The notes below the pieces were generated by a model, which saw only the letters and a program-made list of their open reading frames with translations, searched no databases and was not told where the DNA came from. Below, one piece after another: positions 37,254 through 46,112 of a DNA stretch of 64,000 nt. A program made the translations under genes and the position numbers. This DNA is from Daejeonella sp. (GTDB taxonomy: Bacteria; Bacteroidota; Bacteroidia; Sphingobacteriales; Sphingobacteriaceae). The stretch spans positions 56,742-120,741 of the forward strand of contig NZ_JAUYSS010000025.1 in assembly GCF_030695525.1 (NCBI RefSeq), written 5' to 3'. The first letter of the stretch is position 1. Each line of letters opens with the position of its first letter.

Positions 37254-38279
37254 ATGAAAGAAAATACCGGAATTGGGATTTTGGCAGGAGGAAACTGGAT
37301 TATTGACAATGTCAAGATCGTAGATGTCTACCCAAAAGAAGAGAAACTGGCGAATATCATCAGAGAGAGCACCAGTAATGGTGGTGCTCCTTACAATGTT
37401 TTAAAAGCCATTAGTAAGATGGGATTTCAATTTCCCTTAAAGGGAATCGGGGCCATCGGAAATGATGAAAGAGGGGATTATATTTTAAATGAATGCCGGG
37501 AACTTCAGATTGATTCCAGCCAGATAAAAAAGGTTGAAGACAGTAATACTTCGTATACCGACGTGATGACTGTTCATGGAACAGGCAAACGTACATTTTT
37601 CCATTCCAGAGGTGCAAATGCCTTCTTAGATGAGTCCTATTTTAACTTTTCTGGCTGTAGAGCAAAGATATTTCATTTAGGGTATCTCCTGCTGCTTGAT
37701 AGATTAGATACTATTGATGCAGATGGCCTGACAGGGGCAGCAAAAGTATTGCGTGAAGCCAGAAAATGCGGGATGATTACATCTGCAGATCTGGTCAGTG
37801 AGCAATCTGAGCGATTTAAAGTTATTATTCCATTAGCATTGCAATTTGTAGATATTCTGTTTGTTAATGAATTTGAAGCCGGTATGTTAACAGATATTGA
37901 GATCTGTGATGATGACGGAAAATGCTCACTTTCAAAAGCTTATCAGGCAGCTGAAGCCATATTAAAAACAGGGGTTCAGAAATGGGTAGTTATTCATTTC
38001 CCGAAAGGAGCAATTGCATTAAACCCAAGCGGGGAGAAACTATTTCAGCCAAGCGTTAAAATGCCTGCAGAGAAAATCAAAGGGTCAGTTGGAGCCGGAG
38101 ATGCTTTTGCCGCAGGTGTTTTGGCAGGGATTCACGAAGACTGGACGATGGCAAAAAGCCTTTTATTAGGAGTAAATGCTGCTGCCGCCAGTATGATGGA
38201 TGCGAGTTCTTCAGAAAGTATTGTTTCATGGCAGGAATGTTTGAAACTAGGGACTGATTTTGATTATAATATGGACTAA
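37254..38279 (+). CDS. PfkB-family carbohydrate kinase
   Basis: A 341-residue ribokinase-fold sugar kinase. The N-terminal region has GGAPYNVLKAISKMG (substrate side) and GAIGNDERGD. The C-terminal signature GSVGAGDAFAAGVLAG carries the catalytic Asp and anion hole near nucleotide 38090. With the upstream aldolase it forms a kinase/aldolase pair typical of ketose catabolism (tagatose, fructose, sulfofructose, inositol-derived). The exact sugar cannot be fixed from sequence. Confidence 0.9.
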   Translation: MKENTGIGILAGGNWIIDNVKIVDVYPKEEKLANIIRESTSNGGAPYNVLKAISKMGFQFPLKGIGAIGNDERGDYILNECRELQIDSSQIKKVEDSNTSYTDVMTVHGTGKRTFFHSRGANAFLDESYFNFSGCRAKIFHLGYLLLLDRLDTIDADGLTGAAKVLREARKCGMITSADLVSEQSERFKVIIPLALQFVDILFVNEFEAGMLTDIEICDDDGKCSLSKAYQAAEAILKTGVQKWVVIHFPKGAIALNPSGEKLFQPSVKMPAEKIKGSVGAGDAFAAGVLAGIHEDWTMAKSLLLGVNAAAASMMDASSSESIVSWQECLKLGTDFDYNMD

Positions 38280-38392
38280 ATTTTGTTTAAAACGTAGTAA
38301 TTTATATATATTTCACTGTTTTTTGCCGTAGAAAATTTATACGATCAGACTTTAAATAGAATATTATGTTAATTATTGTTATTGCCTAAAAA

Positions 38393-38454
38393 AATCATGA
38401 ATCCGACATGATTAAAATAATTATTAAATAAAAGACAATGATTATTTTAATCAT
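38393..38454. promoter_or_regulatory. Two palindromes upstream of lutA (candidate operator)
   Basis: AATCATG-aatccga-CATGATT (38393-38413) and ATGATT-atttt-AATCAT (38438-38454) are both perfect and share the ATGATT half-site. They lie 40-105 bp before lutA in the 217-bp spacer after the kinase gene. A dimeric regulator of the lut genes is the simplest reading (inference). Confidence 0.45.
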
Positions 38455-38496
38455 CAAAGGTTCCATCTTACAAATAAAAACAAGAAATAAAAACAG

Positions 38497-39234
38497 ATGA
38501 ATGTAGGCTTGTTTATTCCCTGTTATATTGATCAGTTTTATCCTGATGTTGCCATAGCCACTTATCAGCTATTAAAAAAGCTTGGCTGTGAGGTAAATTA
38601 TCCAATGAACCAAACCTGTTGTGGCCAGCCAATGGCCAACAGTGGTTTTTCGGATCTGACAAAAGGTTGCGATGTAAATTTTGTAAAAAACTTTAGAGAC
38701 TTTGATTATATAGTTGCCCCTTCCGGCAGTTGTGTTCTTCATATTAAGGAACATTTAAAGGAAGGTGGTGACAAGGCTGAACTTGATAAAATCCGGCATA
38801 GTGTTTATGAGCTTTCTGAATTCCTTGTTGATATTCTTAAAGTTAACCACCTGGAGGCTTCCTTCCCTCATAAAGTAGGTATGCATATCAGTTGCCATGG
38901 ACAAAGAGGTTTAAATCTTTCTTCAATGTCTGAACTTGTGGCTCCTGCATTTTCCAAAACTGAGCACTTGCTAAACATGGTCAATGGCCTGGATCTTAAA
39001 AAGCCGTTAAGGGCAGACGAATGCTGTGGTTTCGGTGGTACATTTTGTGTATTTGAAGAGGCTGTCAGTGTGAAAATGGGTAAAGACCGGATTAAAGAAC
39101 ACCTTGTAAATGAGGTGGAATTTATTTGCGGAGGAGATACCAGTTGCCTGATGCATCTGGAAGGTATTTTAAAGAGGCAAGGAAGTAGTGTAAAAACTAT
39201 ACATCTGGCTGAGATATTGAATAGCGTGCTATGA
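38497..39234 (+). CDS. lutA: Lactate utilization protein A (LutA/YkgE-type)
   Basis: A 245-residue protein with two CCG domains: TCCGQPMANSG near residue 40 and ECCGFGGTFCVFEE near 170. These cysteine-rich motifs bind Fe-S clusters in heterodisulfide-reductase-like and lactate-oxidation proteins. It works with LutB and LutC in L-lactate oxidation in the cytosol. Its stop overlaps the lutB start (ATGA). Confidence 0.93.
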   Translation: MNVGLFIPCYIDQFYPDVAIATYQLLKKLGCEVNYPMNQTCCGQPMANSGFSDLTKGCDVNFVKNFRDFDYIVAPSGSCVLHIKEHLKEGGDKAELDKIRHSVYELSEFLVDILKVNHLEASFPHKVGMHISCHGQRGLNLSSMSELVAPAFSKTEHLLNMVNGLDLKKPLRADECCGFGGTFCVFEEAVSVKMGKDRIKEHLVNEVEFICGGDTSCLMHLEGILKRQGSSVKTIHLAEILNSVL

Positions 39235-40595
39235 GGGCTAAACAACATGCAGAAGCTGCACAGGAATTTATCAGGGACGAAGCACGTACTGACTGGCATG
39301 ATGAAACGCTTTGGTTTGTCAGGGCTAAAAGGGATAAAGCGGTAAATACGCTTCCTGAATGGGAAAAGCTTCGCGATTGGGCATCCCAAATAAAAAATCA
39401 TACCCTTTCCAATCTGGATTATTATTTAAAAAGTTTCGAGGAGAAAGCGATTTCGAACGGAATCGTAGTTCACTGGGCCTCCGACGCAGAGGATCATAAC
39501 CGGATCATTCATAAGATCATTGCTGATAACAAGATTGATAAAATTGTTAAAAGCAAAAGTATGCTCACTGAAGAATGTCATTTGAATGAGTATCTTCAGA
39601 ATAAAGGCATACAGATTTTGGATACTGATCTTGGTGAGTATATCGTACAGTTAAGGAAAGAGTCGCCAAGTCATATTGTATTACCCGCCATTCACCTCAA
39701 ACGTCAGGATGTGAGTGAAACTTTTCATGAGCATCTGAACACAGAGAAAGGGAATAATGATCCACAATATCTGGCAGGCTCTGCCCGACATCATTTGAGG
39801 GAACGTTTTATAGAGTCAGATCTCGCAATTACCGGTGTGAATTTTGCCATCGCCGAGTCGGGAAGCTTTGTGGTTTGTACAAATGAAGGTAATGCGGATA
39901 TGGGAGTACATTCTGCGGGTATTCATATTGCCTGTATGGGTATTGAGAAACTGATTCCGAAAACCGAACATCTTGGGGTATTTCTACGACTATTAGCCAG
40001 AAGCGCAACCGGACAGCCTATCACAACTTATTCCAGTCATTTCAACAAACCCCGTCCCGGACAGCAAATGCATGTGGTAATTGTTGATAATGGCAGGAGC
40101 AGGCAACTGGGAAGAGCTGATTTCAGGAATTCCCTCAAATGCATCCGCTGTGCGGCATGTTTTAATACCTGTCCGGTGTACCGAAGAAGCGGAGGGCACA
40201 GTTACCATTCAACAGTTGCCGGGCCGATTGGCTCGATATTAAACCCGAATTTAGACATGGAGGCTAATTCAGATCTGCCATTTGCCTCAACGCTCTGCGG
40301 ATCATGCAGCAATGTCTGTCCGGTGAAAATTGATATCCACGAGCAACTCTGGAAGTGGCGTCAGGTAATCGTCGCCAATGGATATGTTGATAAGGGTAAG
40401 AAAGCAGGGATGCAGGGTATGGCCTGGGTGCTTTCAAATCCAAAGGTCTACCGCATGGCCGGAAAAATTGGCCGCTGGATCATGCGAATCTTTCCTTTTA
40501 TACTGAATAATAGCCTGAATGTTTGGTACAAACAGCGGGAGATGCCGCGAGCACCTGAAAAAAGTTTTAGAGACTGGTTTAAAGAAAATAAATAA
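39231..40595 (+). CDS. lutB: Lactate utilization protein B (LutB/YkgF-type iron-sulfur protein)
   Basis: A 454-residue protein: an LUD domain (about 70-290) followed by ferredoxin-type motifs CIRCAACFNTCPVY and CGSCSNVCPVKIDIHEQL for two 4Fe-4S clusters. The C-terminus has the family's DUF3390-like tail. It overlaps lutA by 4 bp and precedes lutC by 2 bp, giving tight coupling. It transfers electrons from lactate. Confidence 0.94.
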   Translation: MRAKQHAEAAQEFIRDEARTDWHDETLWFVRAKRDKAVNTLPEWEKLRDWASQIKNHTLSNLDYYLKSFEEKAISNGIVVHWASDAEDHNRIIHKIIADNKIDKIVKSKSMLTEECHLNEYLQNKGIQILDTDLGEYIVQLRKESPSHIVLPAIHLKRQDVSETFHEHLNTEKGNNDPQYLAGSARHHLRERFIESDLAITGVNFAIAESGSFVVCTNEGNADMGVHSAGIHIACMGIEKLIPKTEHLGVFLRLLARSATGQPITTYSSHFNKPRPGQQMHVVIVDNGRSRQLGRADFRNSLKCIRCAACFNTCPVYRRSGGHSYHSTVAGPIGSILNPNLDMEANSDLPFASTLCGSCSNVCPVKIDIHEQLWKWRQVIVANGYVDKGKKAGMQGMAWVLSNPKVYRMAGKIGRWIMRIFPFILNNSLNVWYKQREMPRAPEKSFRDWFKENK

Positions 40596-40597
40596 TC

Positions 40598-41173
40598 ATG
40601 GGTGCTAGAGAAACTATTTTAAATGCTGTGGCGATGAATAAACCGGATCTTACTGAGCTGCCGGATATTGATCTTTCCCTAACCATTCAATACACTGATC
40701 TAATACAGAAATTTATTGAAATGGTAGAAGCTGCAGGAGGGAAAGCATATTATGAGAACAGCAGGCAGCAATTACTGAATGATTTAGCTGAGGTAAAAGC
40801 AGAAGGAAAATTTATGATTAATCTTCTGGATAACCGTGATACTGAAGGCTGGAAAAACCTGAATGCAGGCGAACTGGAGTCACTGGATACCTGCTATCTT
40901 CGGGCTGGATTAGGTGTAGCAGAGAATGGTGCGATGTGGATTTCTGAAAGGCAAATGTCCAACCGGCTGCTTCCCTTCATTTGCCAGCATCTGGTGATCG
41001 TACTAAATCAGGCTGACATTGTTAATAATATGCACCAGGCTTACCAACAGATTGATGCAGCAGAAGAAGGCTTCGGAGTATTTATCGCAGGCCCCTCAAA
41101 GACAGCAGATATTGAACAAAACCTGGTAATCGGAGCACATGGAGCAAGAAGTTTGAGGGTTTACGTGATTTGA
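40598..41173 (+). CDS. lutC: Lactate utilization protein C (LUD domain)
   Basis: A 191-residue LUD-domain protein, third member of lutABC. Motifs include LRAGLGVAENGAMWISE and GFGVFIAGPSKTADIEQNLV with the family's C-terminal GAHGARSLRVYVI. It starts 2 bp after lutB. A palindromic repeat copy follows directly after the stop. Confidence 0.93.
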   Translation: MGARETILNAVAMNKPDLTELPDIDLSLTIQYTDLIQKFIEMVEAAGGKAYYENSRQQLLNDLAEVKAEGKFMINLLDNRDTEGWKNLNAGELESLDTCYLRAGLGVAENGAMWISERQMSNRLLPFICQHLVIVLNQADIVNNMHQAYQQIDAAEEGFGVFIAGPSKTADIEQNLVIGAHGARSLRVYVI

Positions 41174-41321
41174 TTGAGATTTGATTGAGATGTGAGATAT
41201 GAGATATGAGATGTGAGATGTGAAAAATGAGATGCTGGATACATTCTCCATTTCCTATTTCCTCGTCTTTATTCCTGGTTCTTGGCTCCTGGTTCTAAAT
41301 TCTTGTTTCCTCTCTCCAGAT
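41171..41321. repeat. Imperfect tandem repeat region, copy 2 (inverted)
   Basis: The reverse-complement arrangement of the copies at 19787 and 52479: tandem gagatgtgagatatgagata-type units first, then the ctttattcctggttcttggc-type part. It fills most of the spacer between lutC and the next gene. Confidence 0.72.
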
Positions 41322-41382
41322 ACCTAAGGCCATTTGATTGTTAACATAACTCTCAGTATATTAAAGCAATAGATCAATAAAT

Positions 41383-42654
41383 ATGGAAAGAAGGAATTTC
41401 ATAAAAAGTGCGGCTTCATTATCAGCGGTAACAATTTTAAGTCCGGATGCAGTTTTTGCCTCTGGTGCAAAACCGCCCATTCGCTTAGGTTTTATTGGTT
41501 GCGGTGGCAGAGGAACCGCCGATATAAGCTCCATGTCAAGAAATGCCAATGTACACATTGTTGCTATTGCCGATCTCTTTCAGGATCAACTCCAGGCTGC
41601 CAAACCAAAGCTCGACCAGTTGAATGCGGCAAAGGGATTTCCTGCTATTTCCAAATCGAATATATATCAGGGTTCGGATGCCTACCTTAAGTTATTGAAT
41701 AATAAAGAAGTAGATGCGGTACTGATTTCTTCACCCTGTTATACCCATCCCCAATTTTTAGAGGCTGCAGTTGCGGCTGGTAAACATATATACTGTGAAA
41801 AGCCTGTCGCTATAGATGTGGAAGGTTGCAGGCGAATGGAGCAATTAGCTGAGCGGATTAATGGGAAAGTTAGCGTAGCCATAGGGTTTCAAGTCCCACA
41901 TGCCACTCCTTATGCAGAAATGATTAAACGGATTCACAGGGGGGATATTGGAAAGATCGTGAATGCCCAGATTTATTATCTGGCATCAGAAATACCATTG
42001 AAACCATACAAGGACTTATCTTATGATGAAGCGAGAATCAGGAATCAGTTCCATTTCCGGGAACTGTCGGGAGGAACATTGGTGGACCAGGGGATACATA
42101 TGATTGATATCTGTAACAGGGCTTTGCAATCACACCCTTTAAGTGCTTCGGGTTATGGCGGACTAAATTCGGGAGTGGAATTTGGAAATGCCTGGAATCA
42201 CTATCAGGTGATCTTTAAGTATCCGAATGATGTCAATGTATCCTACCATTCTATTCAGATTGGAAAGCAGTTCGGTGATGTATGTGCGAGATTTATCGGG
42301 ACAAAGGGTATTGCTGAAGCCCATTATAGCGGCGGGGTTTTCATAAGCGGTGAAAATGAATGGGACTCGGGTGTAGTGAGGAATCCCGCTCAGGTTTCGG
42401 CCGAACAAAGGGCAGCCGGTGTTTTTCTTTCATCATTGTACGATGCCGATGCCAATAAACATAAAAATTTTATTAATAGTATTGAGACCGGAAATTATCT
42501 AAACGAAATAAAGCAGGCTGCCGAATCAACACTGACAGCTATTTTGGGACGAAACGCAGCGGAAGCTCAGGAAGAACTAAGTTGGGCCAAAATGCATTTT
42601 TCAAATGAACGGATTGATCCGGGATTAAACTTATCTCAATTTAATAAAGCTTAG
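41383..42654 (+). CDS. Gfo/Idh/MocA-family oxidoreductase, Tat-exported
   Basis: A 423-residue protein with the Tat signal MERRNFIKSAASLSAVTIL. The nucleotide motif GFIGCGGRGTADI and the lysine motif YCEKPVAID are clear, as is GGTLVDQGIHMIDICNRAL. It is longer than the other paralogues and resembles the Planctomycete-type exported Gfo/Idh/MocA proteins. The next gene, 24 bp downstream, is the first ceramidase-like gene. Confidence 0.92.
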   Translation: MERRNFIKSAASLSAVTILSPDAVFASGAKPPIRLGFIGCGGRGTADISSMSRNANVHIVAIADLFQDQLQAAKPKLDQLNAAKGFPAISKSNIYQGSDAYLKLLNNKEVDAVLISSPCYTHPQFLEAAVAAGKHIYCEKPVAIDVEGCRRMEQLAERINGKVSVAIGFQVPHATPYAEMIKRIHRGDIGKIVNAQIYYLASEIPLKPYKDLSYDEARIRNQFHFRELSGGTLVDQGIHMIDICNRALQSHPLSASGYGGLNSGVEFGNAWNHYQVIFKYPNDVNVSYHSIQIGKQFGDVCARFIGTKGIAEAHYSGGVFISGENEWDSGVVRNPAQVSAEQRAAGVFLSSLYDADANKHKNFINSIETGNYLNEIKQAAESTLTAILGRNAAEAQEELSWAKMHFSNERIDPGLNLSQFNKA

Positions 42655-42678
42655 TACAGAACCGGAAAAACATAACTA

Positions 42679-44172
42679 ATGAAAAGAACAATGGACTTTC
42701 TAAATATCCGGAATTGTTTTATCCCATTGAGATTACTCAGTAGTATTCTCATCCTGCTTTTCCAATTCCCAGCTTATGCTCAGAATGGTGTTTTTCGTGC
42801 CGGAGCTTCAACCGCCAATATCAGCCCTTCACTTGGGGAGGGAATAGCTGGAGGATGGATGCCTTTGCCCTTAGCTACCCATATTCATGATGAATTACAT
42901 GCCCGTTCTCTTGTTTTGGACGACGGAAAAGTTCGCCTGGCTATTATGGTTGTGGATAATGTAGAGCTTCCCCGTGAAGTTTTTGATGCGGCGAAACTAC
43001 TTATCTCCCAGGAAACATCGATACCTGCAGAGCGAATAATGATGTCCTCAACACATACTCACTCTTCTACCTGGGCAGGTCATGAAATAAATCCACCAGA
43101 ACCTTCCCTGAGTATCCGTGCTAATTCAGTAGTAAAATATCCTAGACCTCTCGATGATTATCAGCGCTTTGTAGTACGGCGTATGGCTGACGGAGTGCGG
43201 ATTGCCTTAAATAATCTGGAACCTGCCCGTATAGGCTGGGGTGCAGGGACTGTACCTCAGCATGTTTTCAATCGTCGCTGGAAATTGAAAACGCCCGTGA
43301 CCAATCCTTTTGGTGTAAGGGAATCGGTTCAAATGAATCCGGGTATTGGCAATCCCAACATTGAGGAACCTGCCGGCCCTACTGATCCTCAGGTTTCATT
43401 TTTATCGGTTCAATCTATGAAAGGGCAGCCTATTGCAGTCCTGGCTAATTATTCCCTGCACTATGTTGGTGGGGTTCCTCAGGGTCATATTTCGGCAGAT
43501 TATTTTGCGGTTTTTGCCGACCGCCTCCAGGAACTATTAAAAGCCGACCGTCAGGATATTCCCTTTGTAGGCATCATGTCGAATGGTACAGAAGGAGATA
43601 TAAATAATATTGATTTTCGGGGGCCGACTGCCCAATATCAGCCTTATACGAAAATGAAGCTTGTGGCAAACGATGTCGCAGAGGAGGTGTTCAGGGTTTA
43701 TCAGACCATAGAGTACAAAAACTGGGTGCCTTTGGGAGCAACCCAAATGGAGCTTACCCTGGATGTAAGAAAGCCGGATCAGCAAACGCTTGGCTGGGCA
43801 GAATCAGCAATGCTGAAAGCAAAGCCTGACCATCCAACAGAAAAGGTCTTTGCCGAGCGAACCATCCAAATGAAAGAATGGCCTGAAAAAATAGATGTGA
43901 TACTTCAAACCTTCAGGGTGGGGGATCTGGGAATAGCCGGAATCCCATTTGAGGTATTTGCCGAAACGGGTTTAGAGATCAAAGCCAAAAGCCCTTTTCA
44001 AAAATCGTTTACGATTGGACTGGCCAATGGTGGTTATGGATATCTCCCAACTCCCGAACAGCATCAAATGGGGGGCTATGAAACCTGGATGAGTGTCAAT
44101 AAGGTAGAAAAAGAAGCCTCCCGAAAAATTGTGACTGAAATTCTTAAACTTTTTAATCAGGTAAAGCAATAG
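42679..44172 (+). CDS. Neutral/alkaline ceramidase N-domain protein, copy 1
   Basis: A 497-residue secreted protein with a signal peptide ending AYAQ. Zinc-site candidates are THTHS, the His of NYSLHYVGG, and the Glu of GIPFEVFAE. In classical ceramidases the GDVSPN loop bears a serine; here it reads GTEGDINNIDF. The protein consists of the N-terminal domain alone, without the Ig-like C-domain of full ceramidases (about 650 residues). It is very close to copies 3 and 6. It belongs to the unit starting at 41383. An amide-bond hydrolase role is suggested by family only. Confidence 0.88.
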   Translation: MKRTMDFLNIRNCFIPLRLLSSILILLFQFPAYAQNGVFRAGASTANISPSLGEGIAGGWMPLPLATHIHDELHARSLVLDDGKVRLAIMVVDNVELPREVFDAAKLLISQETSIPAERIMMSSTHTHSSTWAGHEINPPEPSLSIRANSVVKYPRPLDDYQRFVVRRMADGVRIALNNLEPARIGWGAGTVPQHVFNRRWKLKTPVTNPFGVRESVQMNPGIGNPNIEEPAGPTDPQVSFLSVQSMKGQPIAVLANYSLHYVGGVPQGHISADYFAVFADRLQELLKADRQDIPFVGIMSNGTEGDINNIDFRGPTAQYQPYTKMKLVANDVAEEVFRVYQTIEYKNWVPLGATQMELTLDVRKPDQQTLGWAESAMLKAKPDHPTEKVFAERTIQMKEWPEKIDVILQTFRVGDLGIAGIPFEVFAETGLEIKAKSPFQKSFTIGLANGGYGYLPTPEQHQMGGYETWMSVNKVEKEASRKIVTEILKLFNQVKQ

Positions 44173-44310
44173 AATGATTTGGTAATGCTTAGTTCCTTTT
44201 TCTAGCTGGGCATAGATTATGGATTTATATTCACTTTTCAGTAATCGTTAAGAAAAATTACAGAAATTAAGTTTCTAAACAACATCGAATTTGAACAGGG
44301 TTTCCTGGCA

Positions 44311-44373
44311 TAATATAGTATTGGTATTGTCGAAAGAAGTATTGGTTTGGGTCTTATTTGAAGATTAGATTTG
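44311..44373 (+). promoter_or_regulatory. Composite promoter C of the ceramidase-like array
   Basis: The 31-bp site at 44311-44341 starts TAATATAGTATT and ends AGAAGTA. The perfect -7 element TAGATTTG starts at 44366, 25 bp after the site, the same spacing as promoters A, B and D. The predicted transcript has a leader of about 190 nt before 44569, with an AGATTTGG/CCAAATCT inverted repeat in it. Confidence 0.75.
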
Positions 44374-44568
44374 GTTGAAACAAAGCATTTATATTAAGCT
44401 GATCAAAAAAGAGAATACCCAAATCTGAATAGGATTGGTGATTAATTAGTTCTTCTTATCCTATATCTGAAGACTTTCTTTTGTTTAGTACTAAAGGAAC
44501 CGTAAATCACAATTGATTTTATGTTATTCCTGAATATCGATTAGTATAGGTATGATAAAGAAATAGTT

Positions 44569-46032
44569 ATGTTTCAAAATAAGTTCATGACTGCCAACAC
44601 ACTAACATTTATTGTTAGTGTTATACTTATGTTCTGTTTTTCTTACCGGAGTATTGCCCAGGGAGCCGTTTTTCTTGCTGGTGCTTCAGCCGTTAATATA
44701 ACTCCCCCTTTGGCCTACCCGCATTATCGTGGTGAAAGTACCGGGGCTCATGATTCATTGTATGCAAAAGCTCTTGTACTTAAGCAAGGCGATGTTACCA
44801 TTGCCCTTGTCGTATGTGATTTATTGTGGGTTGAGAGGAGTCTCTCTTCCTCCGTCAGATTACAGATCTCTGAAAAAACGGGTATTCCTTATTCCAACAT
44901 TATAATTGCAGGCACTCATACACATACCGGTCCTGCCTATCACCCTAATATACGTGAACTTACCGGGACACTCCGCCCGCCATTTGATGAAGATACACCT
45001 TCAGCAGTAAAGGATCCTTATTTGGAAAGTTTGGCAGATCAGATAGCAAAGTCAGTTATAATTGCCCAAAAATCACTGGAAAATGTTCAGCTTGAAAGCG
45101 GTACAGGCCTGGCTAATGGGGTTTCATTCAACCGTCGTTTTATAATGGATGATGGCAAAGTTGTATTTAACCCGGGTGTTGGTAATATAAACGCCATTCT
45201 TCCTGCCGGCCCGGTTGATCCTCAGGTAGGCATTTTAATGCTTCGAAAGGTTTCTGATAATTCTCCAATGGCCGTTCTGTCGAATTTCGGAGTTCATGCC
45301 GACACTTTTGGGGGTTCCAGGTTCAGTGCAGACTATCCGGGCTTTCTTGCTCAGGCACTCAGTTCTGCAATAGGTAGAGGGGGCATCTCTATTTTTGCAA
45401 CCGGCCCCTGCGGTGATTTAAATCACGTGGATGTGCAGGGTAAAGATAAAAAGCGCTTGTCAACAAAGGATATTGGAGACCGTTTATCGGATGCAATCGT
45501 AAAAGAGATTCCTTCTTTAAAGAAGGTAGGGAATTCCTTTCTTTCGATGCGCTCCCAATTTGTATATGCACCACTTCAGGAGTATACTCAGGCCGAATTA
45601 ACCTGGGCTAATGATGAAAGTGCTAAACCCCTTCACAAGGAGTCCGCATTTCTGGAACGCAGAAGGCGTTTAAAAATTCGTTCCCTTGAAAGGCTTCGAC
45701 GTACCGAGGCCATTGCACCAACGGTTGAACGCGAAGGGTGGAAACTTCCTTTGGAAGTGCAGGTTATAGGAATTGGGAAGGACCTTGCCATAGTAGGTTT
45801 ACCGGGGGAAGTTTTTGTGGACTTAGGTCTGGCTATAAAGAAGTCCTCTCCGTTTAAGACAACCCTGGTTATTGAACTGACCAATAGCCATATCGCATAT
45901 GTACCCACCCGTAAAGCCTTTAGTCAGGGGAGTTACGAGACTATAAATTCACGTGTGGCCCCAGGTGGAGGCGAAATGATGGTAGAAGCTGCGATAAACT
46001 TACTTAATGAGATTAAGGGGGAGAATCAATAG
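44569..46032 (+). CDS. Neutral/alkaline ceramidase N-domain protein, copy 2
   Basis: A 487-residue secreted protein. The signal peptide ends near YRSIAQ. Metal-site motifs are THTHTGPAY, NFGVHADTFGG and LPGEVFVDLG; the loop that carries serine in classical ceramidases reads GPCGDLNHVDV. It belongs to a different subgroup from copies 1, 3 and 6 (closest in motif to copy 5). First gene behind composite promoter C. Confidence 0.87.
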   Translation: MFQNKFMTANTLTFIVSVILMFCFSYRSIAQGAVFLAGASAVNITPPLAYPHYRGESTGAHDSLYAKALVLKQGDVTIALVVCDLLWVERSLSSSVRLQISEKTGIPYSNIIIAGTHTHTGPAYHPNIRELTGTLRPPFDEDTPSAVKDPYLESLADQIAKSVIIAQKSLENVQLESGTGLANGVSFNRRFIMDDGKVVFNPGVGNINAILPAGPVDPQVGILMLRKVSDNSPMAVLSNFGVHADTFGGSRFSADYPGFLAQALSSAIGRGGISIFATGPCGDLNHVDVQGKDKKRLSTKDIGDRLSDAIVKEIPSLKKVGNSFLSMRSQFVYAPLQEYTQAELTWANDESAKPLHKESAFLERRRRLKIRSLERLRRTEAIAPTVEREGWKLPLEVQVIGIGKDLAIVGLPGEVFVDLGLAIKKSSPFKTTLVIELTNSHIAYVPTRKAFSQGSYETINSRVAPGGGEMMVEAAINLLNEIKGENQ

Positions 46033-46112
46033 ATAGAATAATAATACTTTGTCAATAACATAATTTTCAATCTGCTTGTTTTAAATTTAAACAGGCTAAA
46101 GCAAATATTAAT

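Noticed and set aside
38868..39401. 177-residue minus-strand frame across lutA/lutB
   Set aside because: Lies opposite two strongly supported iron-sulfur protein genes.
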